Below, piece after piece: positions 17,975-25,826 of a stretch of DNA of 64,000 bases. Positions within the stretch are counted from its first letter, which is position 1. Each line of letters begins with the position of its first letter. Source of the DNA: Gaiellasilicea sp963761905 (lineage in GTDB: Bacteria > Actinomycetota > Thermoleophilia > Gaiellales > Gaiellaceae); assembly GCA_963761905.1 (NCBI GenBank), contig CAVXIQ010000001.1, positions 124,001 through 188,000 on the forward strand. Direction: 5' to 3'. The notes under the pieces were generated by a model, which was given only the letters and a program-made list of their open reading frames with translations, did no database searches and was not told the origin of the DNA. The translations under genes and the position numbers were made by a program.

Positions 17975-18586
17975 GTGCAGCTCTTCCACTACCACCTCGT
18001 CACGAGCCGCGTGCGCGAGGTGGAGGCGCGCTACGTCGGCAAGCTCGCGTTCGGGCTGGTCGCGCGCCACGGCCGGATCGGCGAGGACTATCAGTCGGTC
18101 GAGCCGGGAGTCCCGTGGGAGGAGCTCGACCGGCTCGGCTTTCGGCTGCGACTCTCCGAGCTCGAGCGAGGATCGGTGAACGTCGTCGTCCAGCCGGGTC
18201 AATGGGATCTGCCCCGGGTCGACCACCTCGGCCTCGCGCTCGACGAGGACGAGTTCGAGGACGTGGTCGTGCGCGCGACCGCCAAAGAGCTGAGGATTCA
18301 GGCCCACGGCGGGCGTCGTACGTTCGTCGCGACGAATGCGGGCTACCGCCTCGAGATCCACCCGCCGCGGGAATGGCTCGACGAGCTCCTGGCCGCGCGC
18401 TCGGAGTACGCTCTGACCGAGCTGCACCTGCTCGCGGAGGATCCGCAGGCCAAGGCCGCGGTGCTCGCGGAGCTGCTCGATCTCGAGCGGGACGGCTCCG
18501 ACGTTCAGGTCGGCGGCACGCTCGTCCGGTTCCTGCCCGACGGGCCGCCGGGCCGCCCGCAGCTCCAAGGCGAGCTCTTCACCTAG
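17975..18586 (+). CDS. Glyoxalase/VOC-like protein of unknown function
   Basis: 203 residues. The pattern VDHLGLALDEDEFEDVV and TELHLLAEDPQAKAAVLAELLDL with two repeated beta-alpha units resembles a VOC (glyoxalase/bleomycin-resistance) fold, but canonical metal ligands are incomplete, so enzymatic activity is unsure. GTG start supported by TAGGAT 7 nt upstream. Stands just before purM on the same strand. Confidence 0.6.
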   Translation: MQLFHYHLVTSRVREVEARYVGKLAFGLVARHGRIGEDYQSVEPGVPWEELDRLGFRLRLSELERGSVNVVVQPGQWDLPRVDHLGLALDEDEFEDVVVRATAKELRIQAHGGRRTFVATNAGYRLEIHPPREWLDELLAARSEYALTELHLLAEDPQAKAAVLAELLDLERDGSDVQVGGTLVRFLPDGPPGRPQLQGELFT

Positions 18587-18616
18587 GCGAGCCGAAGCAC
18601 GCTCCGACGGCGGTCG

Positions 18617-18622
18617 TAGACT
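18617..18622 (+). promoter_or_regulatory. purM: Putative -10 box TAGACT upstream of purM
   Basis: Located 6 nt before an ATG at 18629 that opens a five-codon frame (MVKGR, stop 18644-18646) overlapping the purM GTG at 18643. Transcription from here would be leaderless for that mini-ORF. Confidence 0.4.
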
Positions 18623-18642
18623 CGTCCGATGGTGAAAGGTCG

Positions 18643-19569
18643 GTGAGCGAAGAGCGGACGTACGCCGGCGCCGGGGTCTCGCTCGCGACCGCCGAGAGCG
18701 TCGTCGAGCGGCTGCGCGCGGCCGTCTCGAGTACGGCGACCGCCGGCGCAATCGGCTCGTTCGGTGGCTTCGCGGGGCTCTTCGCGCTCGACGAGCGGCG
18801 TCTGCTGGCGGCGTCGACCGACGGCGTCGGCTCGAAGCTCGTGCTCGCGCGCCGCGCGGGCAAGCTCCGCTGGTGCGGCGCGGACCTCGCCGCGCACTGC
18901 ATCAACGACGTCCTGACGACCGGAGCGGAGCCGCTCTTCCTCCTCGACTACGTCGCGGCGAACAGGATCGAGCTCGAGCAGGTCGCCGAGCTGGTCGAAG
19001 GGGCGGCGGACGTCTGCCGGGCCGCCGGCTGCGCGCTGCTCGGCGGCGAGACGGCCGAGCTCCCCGGTATCTACAGAGACGACGAGCTCGACTTCGCGGG
19101 CACCTGCGTGGGGATCGTCGATCGTCGCGACCTGATCGACGGCTCGCGGGTCGAGCCGGGCGACGTCGTCGTCGGGCTCCCGTCCGCGGGGATCCATGCG
19201 AACGGCTTCACGCTCATCAGGAGTCTCGTCGGCGACGACGATTTCGACGCGGAGCTGCTGCTGCCGCCGACACGGCTCTATCTCGAGGAGGTTCGAGCGC
19301 TCCGTGCCCGCGCCGACGTCCGCGCGCTCGCGCACGTCACCGGTGGCGGGATCATGGGCAACCTGCCTCGCGTGCTGCCGGCGGGCGTCCGGGCCGAGAT
19401 CGACTGGGACGCCTGGGAGCGGCCGCCGGTCTTCGCCTGGCTCTCCGAGCAGGGCGTCGAGGAGGCCGAGCTCCGGCGGGTCTTCAACTGCGGGATCGGG
19501 ATGTGCGCGGTCGTGCCCTCCGTCGACGCCGCCGGCGAGCTCGCGATCGGCAGGATCGTGGCGGGGTGA
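18643..19569 (+). CDS. purM: Phosphoribosylformylglycinamidine cyclo-ligase (AIR synthase)
   Basis: 308 residues, slightly short of the usual about 345. Landmarks: YAGAGVS start, ASTDGVGSKLVLA, HCINDVLTTGAEPLFLLDY and the GETAELPGIY loop; the glycine-rich VTGGGIMGNLPR lies near the C-terminus. Closes FGAM to AIR using ATP. GTG 18643 is preceded by AAAGG. The stop overlaps the purN GTG (GTGA). Begins the third pur block. Confidence 0.97.
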   Translation: MSEERTYAGAGVSLATAESVVERLRAAVSSTATAGAIGSFGGFAGLFALDERRLLAASTDGVGSKLVLARRAGKLRWCGADLAAHCINDVLTTGAEPLFLLDYVAANRIELEQVAELVEGAADVCRAAGCALLGGETAELPGIYRDDELDFAGTCVGIVDRRDLIDGSRVEPGDVVVGLPSAGIHANGFTLIRSLVGDDDFDAELLLPPTRLYLEEVRALRARADVRALAHVTGGGIMGNLPRVLPAGVRAEIDWDAWERPPVFAWLSEQGVEEAELRRVFNCGIGMCAVVPSVDAAGELAIGRIVAG

Positions 19570-20101
19570 TCGGCGTGCTCGTCAGCGGCGAGGGAACGAA
19601 TCTCCAGGCGCTCCTCGACGCGCAGCTGCCCGTCGTCGCGGTGGCCTCGAGCCGTCAGGAGGCCCGCGCGCTTGGAGCGTGCGGAGGCAGCGAAGGTGGC
19701 GGCGGCGGCCTTCCCGGCCGGCGATTTCTCCGACCGGGAGCAGCGCGACCGGACGATGGCGAACTGGCTCCAGGAGCAGGGCGCGCGGCTGATCGTCTGC
19801 GCCGGCTACATGCAGCTCCTGACGCCCGACGTTCCTCGAGCGCTTCCCCGACCGGATCGTCAACGTCCACCCGTCGCTCCTGCCGGACTTTCCGGGCGCG
19901 CGCGCGATCGACGATGCGCTCGACGCCGGCGTCGAGCTCACCGGCGTCACCGTCCATCTCGTCGACGAGGGGCTCGATACCGGCGCGATCGTCCGGCAGG
20001 TGCCGGTTCCGGTCGAGCCGCGCGAGTCGCTCGTCGAGCGGATCCACGAGGTCGAGCACCGGCTACTGCCGGAGGTCGTGCGAGAGCTTTGCGGGCGCTG
20101 A
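19566..20101 (+). CDS. purN: Phosphoribosylglycinamide formyltransferase, two frameshifts
   Basis: Transfers formyl from 10-formyl-THF to GAR. The first frame gives VLVSGEGTNLQALLDA; an extra G near 19672 shifts into ERAEAAKVAAAAFPAGDF...LIVCAGYMQLLTP; an extra G near 19831 shifts into FLERFPDRIVNVHPSLLPDFPG (the His loop) and EGLDTGAIVRQ, ending at TGA 20099-20101. Removing two bases gives a normal 177-residue PurN, so both breaks are probably sequence errors. Its end overlaps the purH TTG by 13 bases. Confidence 0.9.
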
Positions 20102-21624
20102 TCTCCGTCTACGACAAGACGGGTCTCGCGCCGTTCGCGCGCGGGCTCGCGGAGCTCGGCTTCGAGCTCGTCGCGAGCGGCGGCACCGCCGAGCAGCTCG
20201 AGGCGGAGGGGCTCGCCGTCACCTCGGTCGAGAGCCTGACCGAGTTTCCCGCGCTGCTCGGCGGGCGCGTCAAGACGCTCCATCCGGCGATCCACGGGGG
20301 CATCCTCGCGCGTCCTCTCGACGCGAGCGACGCGGCGGAGCTCGAGCGCGAAGGGATCGAGCCGTTCGACCTCGTCTGCGTCAACCTCTATCCCTTCGAG
20401 CGCGGAGCAGCCCGTCGCGGAGCGACCGAGGACGAGGTGATCGAGCTGATCGACATCGGCGGTCCGTCGCTCCTCCGCGGCGCGGCGAAGAACCACGCGA
20501 GCGTGACGGCCGTCAGCCGGCCCGAGGACTACGACGACCTGCTCGGCGAGCTGCGCGCCCGCGCCGGTCACACGTCGCTCGAGACGCGGCGCCGGCTCGC
20601 CGGGATCGCGTTCGCGACGACCGCCGCCTACGAGGCCGCGATCGCGCGCTGGTTCGGCGAGGACGAGCAGTTCCCCGAGACGCTGATCCCGGTCTTCGAG
20701 AAGGTGCGCGACCTCGCCTACGGCGAGAACCCGCATCAGGCTGCCGCGCTCTACGCCGAGCGCGGCGTCCGCTCGCACCTGCTCTCGATGGTCGAGCAGC
20801 TGCACGGGCGCGAGCTCTCGTTCAACAACCTGAACGACCTGAATGCCGCACGGATGCTCGTGCGCGAGTTCACGCTGCCGGCCTGCGCGATCGTCAAGCA
20901 CGCGAACCCCTGCGGCGTGGCTGTGGGCGCCACGATCGAGCAGGCGTACGAGCGCGCGCTCGCAGCCGATCCCGTGTCGGCCTACGGCGGAGTCGTCGTC
21001 CTCAACCGCGCAGTCACGGCGGCGCTCGGCGCTCGGCTCGCGGATCAGTTCGTGGAGGTGCTGTTCGCGTCGGGGTTCGACGAGGCGGCGCTCGAAGCGC
21101 TGCGCCGGAAACCCGCCACGCGGATCCTGAACGACCTCGAGCGCCGCGCGGCTCCGGCCGCCGAGCGCGACTTCAAGCGGGTGCTCGGCGGCCTGCTCGT
21201 GCAGGAGCGTGACTGGGACGTCGCCGACCGCGAAGGGATGAGCGTCGTCGCCGGCAAACCGTCAGAGGCGCAGTGGGGCGATCTGCTCTTCGCCTGGCGG
21301 GTCTGCAAGCACGTCGCGTCGAATGCGATCGTGATCGTGCGCGACCTGCAGACGGTGGGGATCGGCGCCGGCCAGATGAGCCGCGTCGACTCCGTCCGGA
21401 TCGCGCTCGAGAAGGCGCGCGAGCACGGGCACTCGCTCGACGGGGCGGCGCTCGCCTCCGATGCCTTCTTCCCGTTTCCGGACGGCCCGCGCCTCGCGCT
21501 CGACGCCGGCGTGACCGCGCTGATCCAGCCGGGTGGGTCGAAGCGCGACGAGGACGTGGTCTCAGCCGTCGAAAGCGCCGGCGCCGCGATGATCTTCACC
21601 GGACGCCGGCACTTTCGGCATTGA
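20089..21624 (+). CDS. purH: Bifunctional AICAR formyltransferase / IMP cyclohydrolase
   Basis: 511 residues; last two steps to IMP. The N-terminal MGS-like cyclohydrolase domain shows ISVYDKTGLAPFARGLAELG and GGRVKTLHPAIHGGIL; the C-terminal transformylase has NNLNDLNAARML, CAIVKHANPCGVAVG (catalytic Lys-His region) and DAFFPFPDG. TTG 20089 gives the usual short N-terminus before ISVYDK. Overlaps purN, completing purM-N-H. Confidence 0.96.
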   Translation: MRALISVYDKTGLAPFARGLAELGFELVASGGTAEQLEAEGLAVTSVESLTEFPALLGGRVKTLHPAIHGGILARPLDASDAAELEREGIEPFDLVCVNLYPFERGAARRGATEDEVIELIDIGGPSLLRGAAKNHASVTAVSRPEDYDDLLGELRARAGHTSLETRRRLAGIAFATTAAYEAAIARWFGEDEQFPETLIPVFEKVRDLAYGENPHQAAALYAERGVRSHLLSMVEQLHGRELSFNNLNDLNAARMLVREFTLPACAIVKHANPCGVAVGATIEQAYERALAADPVSAYGGVVVLNRAVTAALGARLADQFVEVLFASGFDEAALEALRRKPATRILNDLERRAAPAAERDFKRVLGGLLVQERDWDVADREGMSVVAGKPSEAQWGDLLFAWRVCKHVASNAIVIVRDLQTVGIGAGQMSRVDSVRIALEKAREHGHSLDGAALASDAFFPFPDGPRLALDAGVTALIQPGGSKRDEDVVSAVESAGAAMIFTGRRHFRH

Positions 21625-21680
21625 CCGGGAAGGCCAGGAAGCTGGCCGGCCTCCAAGAGTCGCTCTGGCTCCTGACGGGG

Positions 21681-21686
21681 GATACT
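21681..21686 (+). promoter_or_regulatory. Putative -10 box GATACT of the MerB-like gene
   Basis: Seven nt before the GTG at 21694; off-consensus in its first base, otherwise spaced like the other leaderless boxes. Confidence 0.3.
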
Positions 21687-21693
21687 CGCCCTT

Positions 21694-22362
21694 GTGGACG
21701 AGCTCGACCTGCGTATTCGCAACCACATCTATTCGTCGTTCGTGCGCGACGGCACGGCGGCCGCGCCGGCCGAGACCGCTGAAGAGCTCGAACTCGCCGA
21801 GACGAAGGTCTCGGACGCCTATCGGCGACTCCACGACGCCCATGCGCTCGTGCTCGAGCCAGGCTCCCTGCGGATCCGGATGCTCAACCCGTTCTCAGTC
21901 GTCGAGACGCCGCATCGCGTCCGCTGCGCCGGCCGCTCGTGGTTCGCGAACTGCGCTTGGGACGCGCTCGGAATCCCGGCTGCGCTGCACGCCGACGGCC
22001 GGGTCGCGTCGGCCTGTCCCGACTGCGCCGAGCCGCTCGAGCTCGAAGTGGTGGACGGCAGCCTCGCACGGGGCGGCGAGCTCCTCGTTCACTTCGTCGT
22101 ACCTGCCCGTCGGTGGTGGGACGACATCGGCTTTACCTGAGCGACGATGGTCTTCCTCCGGTCGGAGGAGCACCTCGCCCGTTGGCTCGGCGCGACCGGG
22201 TTGCCAGTCGGCGCCTCGATGCCCGCCAGAACGCTGCACGAGCTGGCCCGGCGTTGGTGGTGGACGCGACTCGAGCCTGATTGGCGCCCGCGCGCGCCGG
22301 TCGAGTCGCAGAGGATCCTGGACGACCTCGGTCTGACCGGCGAGTTCTGGCGCCTCAGCTAG
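21694..22362 (+). CDS. MerB-like alkylmercury lyase family protein, probable selenoprotein (TGA at codon 149)
   Basis: Read through the in-frame TGA at 22138-22140, this is a 222-residue protein of normal length for the family; stopped there it would lose a third. N-terminal winged-helix-like part (residues 1-60), then NCAWDALGIPAAL, where Cys87 and Asp90 match MerB Cys96 and Asp99, and ACPDC (108-111). The TGA codon falls in DIGFT-U-ATMVFLRSEEH, which aligns with the MerB SFC-CHVHFFAS segment so that U149 replaces catalytic Cys159 (59 residues after Asp90, 60 in MerB). MerB cleaves carbon-mercury bonds by protonolysis. A SECIS-like hairpin follows. Alternatives: nonsense mutation or a base error at a Cys codon. 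Mercury activity is inferred only. Confidence 0.75.
22138..22174 (+). promoter_or_regulatory. Candidate bacterial SECIS element
   Basis: UGA (22138-22140) is followed by a stem-loop: 5' arm 22149-22159, loop GGUC 22160-22163, 3' arm 22164-22174. Eleven positions pair with one U-G wobble and one C-C mismatch; the outer GGU/ACC and the GGUC loop equal those of the E. coli fdhF SECIS. The loop begins 19 nt after UGA (18 in fdhF). The upper stem is about 4 bp longer than in fdhF. Confidence 0.65.
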
Positions 22363-22916
22363 GCGGCTCGGCGGCGACGGTAGGCGCGCGTCTTCGTCCG
22401 GTTGCCGCAGACGGACATCGCGCACCACGTCGAGCCTCGGTTGCGCGAGCGGTCGTAGTAGATCCAGTGGCAGACGTCCCGGCGGCAGGCCTTCAGCCGC
22501 GCGAGCGAGCCGTCGGCGCGGGCGGCGAGGACGATCGCCACGAGCCGGCCGAGGGCGCCGTCGACTCCGGGCGCATCGGCGACGAGCTGCGCGGAGCCGT
22601 CTGCTCCGAAGCGGGCCGCGAGGTTCGCGGCGCGGGCGGCGCGCTCGAGCGGCGCGAGGGCGGAGGCCATCACCTCGACGCCGTTGTTCGCGAGGAGCAG
22701 CGAGCGGAGCGCCTCACGCACCTCGATCGCGACCCGCAGGTCGGCTTCGGTCGGCTGCACGTCGCTCGCGAGCCCCGTCCGCTCGAGCACCTCGGCGAGC
22801 GCAGCCGGATCAGCGAGCTCCTCGACGCCATTCTCGATGTCGAGCGTGTTGACGAACGCCTGCACGGCGCGCAACGGCTCGGGCGCGGGCGTGCGGCCGC
22901 CTGGATCCGGGAGCAC
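22359..22916 (-). CDS. CGNR zinc-finger transcriptional regulator (ABATE domain)
   Basis: 185 residues. N-terminal ABATE-type domain (VQAFVNTLDIENG, residues about 18-120) and C-terminal CGNR zinc finger with four cysteines in CRRDVCHWIYYDRSRN and WCAMSVCGNRTKTRAYR. This family is common in actinobacteria and thought to bind DNA; the target is unknown. GTG 22916 overlaps the upstream TAG by one base, so it is co-transcribed with the membrane protein. Shares CTAG with the end of the MerB-like gene. Confidence 0.92.
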   Translation of the reverse strand: MLPDPGGRTPAPEPLRAVQAFVNTLDIENGVEELADPAALAEVLERTGLASDVQPTEADLRVAIEVREALRSLLLANNGVEVMASALAPLERAARAANLAARFGADGSAQLVADAPGVDGALGRLVAIVLAARADGSLARLKACRRDVCHWIYYDRSRNRGSTWCAMSVCGNRTKTRAYRRRRAA

Positions 22917-23644
22917 TACGCGCGCTTCGCGACGCGGTAGCCGAGGACGAGGAATGGCACGACGACGCACGCGGCGAGCAGGCCGGCGGGGAGGAGGAGC
23001 CACGCCGCATCCAGCCGCCCCGCTGCCGAGCCCGAGCCGAGATCGCCGCGCTGGAAGTCGACGTTCGCGAACACGCGCGGCTTCTGGTCGACCGGGGAGA
23101 ACGTCGCAGCGGGCACCATCGAGTCGACGAGCCAGCGCTCGCCCACCCGCCGGAGCTCGGCCTTGAACGCGATCGGCCCCATGGTCTCGCCGCGCCCCGG
23201 GTGGAGGAAGATCTCGATCCCGACGACGCCCCCGAAGGCGTAGTCCTTCGTCCACCGGCGGCCGTCCCCGACCCTCGCTCGGTACGGCATGACGGGCAGC
23301 TCGCCACGCCGCCAGTCCTCGCGCGAGATCCCGGCCCGGAGCTGGGGTGTGACCAGACGGTAGGCATTCGCGAGATCGCGCCGGCCCAAGCCGTCCTGCA
23401 CGAACTGCTCCATCGTCGCGCCGATCGCCGATCGCGCCGCCCGATCGACCTTCACCGGTCGCGCGGCGACGTAGAGATCCGCCGGCTGGTTCGAGAACCT
23501 CTCCGGCGGGACGGGCGGCGGTCCGGGAAGGAGGAGGAAGACGGCGAGAGTCGCGCCCAACGCGGTCAGAACGAGCCCCGCGCGAGCGAGACGCCGGCGG
23601 CGCCGCGGAGAGGAGAGGAAACGGGGACTAACCTGTGTTGCCAT
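22916..23644 (-). CDS. Membrane protein of unknown function, two helices
   Basis: 242 residues: a basic N-tail, a hydrophobic helix near 20-42 (LARAGLVLTALGATLAVFLLLP), an extracytoplasmic domain of about 170 residues with an NTF2-like feel (FVQDGLGRRDLANAYRLVTPQL, AELRRVGERWLVDSMVP), and a second helix near 215-238. The open frame extends upstream, but ATG 23644 gives the membrane topology expected and has a -35/-10 pair in front. Confidence 0.7.
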   Translation of the reverse strand: MATQVSPRFLSSPRRRRRLARAGLVLTALGATLAVFLLLPGPPPVPPERFSNQPADLYVAARPVKVDRAARSAIGATMEQFVQDGLGRRDLANAYRLVTPQLRAGISREDWRRGELPVMPYRARVGDGRRWTKDYAFGGVVGIEIFLHPGRGETMGPIAFKAELRRVGERWLVDSMVPAATFSPVDQKPRVFANVDFQRGDLGSGSAAGRLDAAWLLLPAGLLAACVVVPFLVLGYRVAKRA

Positions 23645-23650
23645 TACGAG

Positions 23651-23679
23651 AGTGTCGCAAGGCGATAATTGGCTGTCAA
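23651..23679 (-). promoter_or_regulatory. Putative promoter, TTGACA - 17 bp - GACACT
   Basis: On the minus strand, -35 at 23674-23679 and -10 at 23651-23656, with the ATG at 23644 only 6 nt further on. Confidence 0.4.
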
Positions 23680-23756
23680 GACACCGACTATTAAGAAACG
23701 ATAGTGCTGCAGGCAGTCGAGGTACAAGCCTCAGTTCGGGCGGTGAACCTGAGCGA

Positions 23757-23762
23757 TAGGCT
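23757..23762 (+). promoter_or_regulatory. Putative -10 box TAGGCT of a leaderless gene
   Basis: Nine nt before the cystathionine beta-synthase ATG at 23772. Confidence 0.4.
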
Positions 23763-23771
23763 TGGCTGCCG

Positions 23772-25176
23772 ATGCCGCGCTCGTATCCCACGCTGCTCGA
23801 GCTCGTCGGTTCGACCCCGATCGTCCGGCTCGACCGGATCGGTCGCGACGTGCGGCCCCGGATCCTCGCGAAGCTCGAATACCTCAACCCCGGCGGCTCG
23901 AACAAGGATCGGATCGGCCTCGCGATGATCGACGCGGCGGAGCGCGACGGGAAGCTGCGCCCGGGCGGCACGATCGTCGAGCCGACCTCCGGCAACACCG
24001 GCGTCGGGCTCGCGATCGCGGCGGCGACGCGCGGCTACCGCTGCATCTTCGTGATGCCCGACAAGATGAGCCAGGAGAAGATCTCGATGCTGCGGGCCTA
24101 CGGCGCCGAGGTCGTGATCACGCCGACCGCGGTCGAGCACGACTCACCGGAGAGCTACTACTCGGTCTCGGACCGGCTCGCCGAGGAGATTCCCGGCGGC
24201 TTCAAGCCCGACCAGTACTCGAACCAGGCGAACCCGGAAGCGCACTACGCCTCGACCGGGCCGGAGATCTGGGAGCAGACCGGCGGCGAGCTCGATGCAA
24301 TCGTGATCTCGGTCGGGACCGGAGGCACCGTCTCGGGCGTCGGCCGCTACCTGAAGGAGCGCAATCCCGGGATCCAGATCGTCGGCGCCGACCCCGAGGG
24401 CTCGGTCTACACCTCCGACGAGACCCATCCCTATCTCGTCGAGGGGATCGGCAAGGACACCTGGCCCGAGACGATGGATCGCGAGATCGTCGACCGCTGG
24501 GTGCGCGTCTCCGACCGCGACTCGTTCGTGACGGCGCGGCGGCTGGCGCGCGAGGAGGGGATCCTGAGCGGCGGCTCGGCCGGGACGACGGTGTGGGCGG
24601 CGCTCGAGGTGGCGAAGGACTTCGGCCCCGACGCGACGATCCTGACCGTGCTCCCCGACAGCGGCCGCTCCTACCTCTCCAAGTTCTACGACGACAACTG
24701 GATGCTCCAGTACGGCTTTCTCGAGCGGAAGGCGCCGGCGCCGACGATCGAGCAGGTGCTGCGGTTCAAGCGCGGCGAGGCGCACGAGGTGCCCGGATCT
24801 CGTCACGATCGAGTCGAACCAGAAGGTCGGCGCGGCGATCGACCTGATGCAGCGCTACTCGATCTCGCAGCTCCCCGTCGTGCGGAGCGACGGCGCCGAC
24901 TCGCTCGCGGACGTGATCGGCTCGCTCCAGGAGCGCGGCGTCCTCGACCGCGTCTTCAAGAACCCGGACGCGATGAACGAGGACGTCGCCGTCGCGATGC
25001 AGCCCCCGCTCGCCACCGTCGACGTGACCGATTCGCTCGATCAGGTCTTCGCAGACCTCTCCGGGCCGAACGCCGCGGTCGTCGTCGCCGCCGCGGGCCG
25101 GCCCGCCGCGATCCTCACGCGCTCCGACCTCCTCGAGTACCTCGCGCACCAGCGCTCGCAGGTGAACGGGGCGTAG
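23772..25176 (+). CDS. cbs: Cystathionine beta-synthase with C-terminal CBS pair, frameshifted
   Basis: About 467 residues after removing one base. The PLP domain has NPGGSNKDRIGL with Lys45, TSGNTGVGLA, VGTGGTVSGV and the PDSGRSYLSKFYDD of beta-synthases; the C-terminal part carries two CBS motifs (IDLMQRYSISQLPVV and PAAILTRSDLLEYL). Forms cystathionine from serine and homocysteine. A +1 break near 24797 (an extra G in CCCGGATC) separates the domains, probably a sequence error. ATG supported by TAGGCT upstream. Confidence 0.93.
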
Positions 25177-25185
25177 GTCGCCCTG

Positions 25186-25213
25186 CTCGCCGGACGATCA
25201 GTCCGCCGGCGAG
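25186..25213. terminator. Hairpin between convergent cbs and cupin genes
   Basis: CTCGCCGGAC (25186-25195) pairs with GTCCG (25201-25205) and GCGAG (25209-25213), with a 3-base bulge and a GATCA loop. It extends into the end of the cupin gene; could end both transcripts. Confidence 0.5.
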
Positions 25214-25809
25214 GCCAGAGCCGACCGTGAGAGCTCCGGGTAGGTCGCGCGATAGCCCCGCCCGCGTGCAATCGGTGCGAGGGCGGCGAAGAGCGCTCGC
25301 TGAACCGGTAACGGCGGCGAGCGGAAGACGAGGACGTCGCTGAACTCTCGCGCGATCAGCGCCAGCTGCAGTCGATCCGGCATTCCCTCGTCGTTCGTGT
25401 GGCCGAGCCGGGCGAGCCCCCACATGGTCTCGAGCATGTGGATCATCCGCCCGCCCGGTGTGAGCTCCACCCGGATCTGGGCGTCTCGAGCGCCCGCGTT
25501 CCACGACTCATGCCAGACGCCAGCATCGACCGTGGCCGTCTCGCCTTTGCCGAGGACGCTCGTCTGCCCGTCGACCATCACGGTCAGCTCGCCCTCGAGC
25601 ACGGTGAAGCGCTCGACCACCGTGGGATGGCGATGCTCGCCGCCGGCCCCACCGACGTGCACGGTCAGCTCGGAGCTGCAGCGGCCGTCCGGGTTCATGC
25701 TGGGCAGCTCGAGGAACGTGGCCCGATCGCCGGTGACGGGATTCGTCCAGACCTCGCCGACCTCGATCGGTGTGAGGTCGGCCGGACCGTCCGGGTCGGG
25801 ATGCGACAT
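25198..25809 (-). CDS. Cupin-domain protein
   Basis: 203 residues. Single cupin barrel: GGEHRHPTVVERFTVLEGELTVMVDG holds motif 1 (two His, Glu) and TVDAGVWHESWNAG motif 2 (His). The C-terminal part (MIHMLETMWGLARLGHTNDEGMPDRLQLALIAREFSD) is helical and shared by a group of cupin proteins of unknown role. ATG with TAGGGT 8 nt upstream (25818-25823). Confidence 0.85.
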   Translation of the reverse strand: MSHPDPDGPADLTPIEVGEVWTNPVTGDRATFLELPSMNPDGRCSSELTVHVGGAGGEHRHPTVVERFTVLEGELTVMVDGQTSVLGKGETATVDAGVWHESWNAGARDAQIRVELTPGGRMIHMLETMWGLARLGHTNDEGMPDRLQLALIAREFSDVLVFRSPPLPVQRALFAALAPIARGRGYRATYPELSRSALASPAD

Positions 25810-25817
25810 TCGGGACG

Positions 25818-25823
25818 ACCCTA
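25818..25823 (-). promoter_or_regulatory. Putative -10 box TAGGGT of a leaderless gene
   Basis: Minus strand, 8 nt before the cupin ATG at 25809. Confidence 0.4.
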
Positions 25824-25826
25824 CAG

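Noticed and set aside
19566..20101. Programmed ribosomal frameshifting in purN
   Set aside because: Two separate +1 shifts without slippery sequence or stop-codon context, and the same kind of break recurs in unrelated genes; sequence error is simpler.
22138..22140. Treating the MerB-like gene as an ordinary truncated protein plus a separate small downstream gene
   Set aside because: The downstream piece is in the same frame, lacks its own start signals and completes the family fold including the active-site segment.
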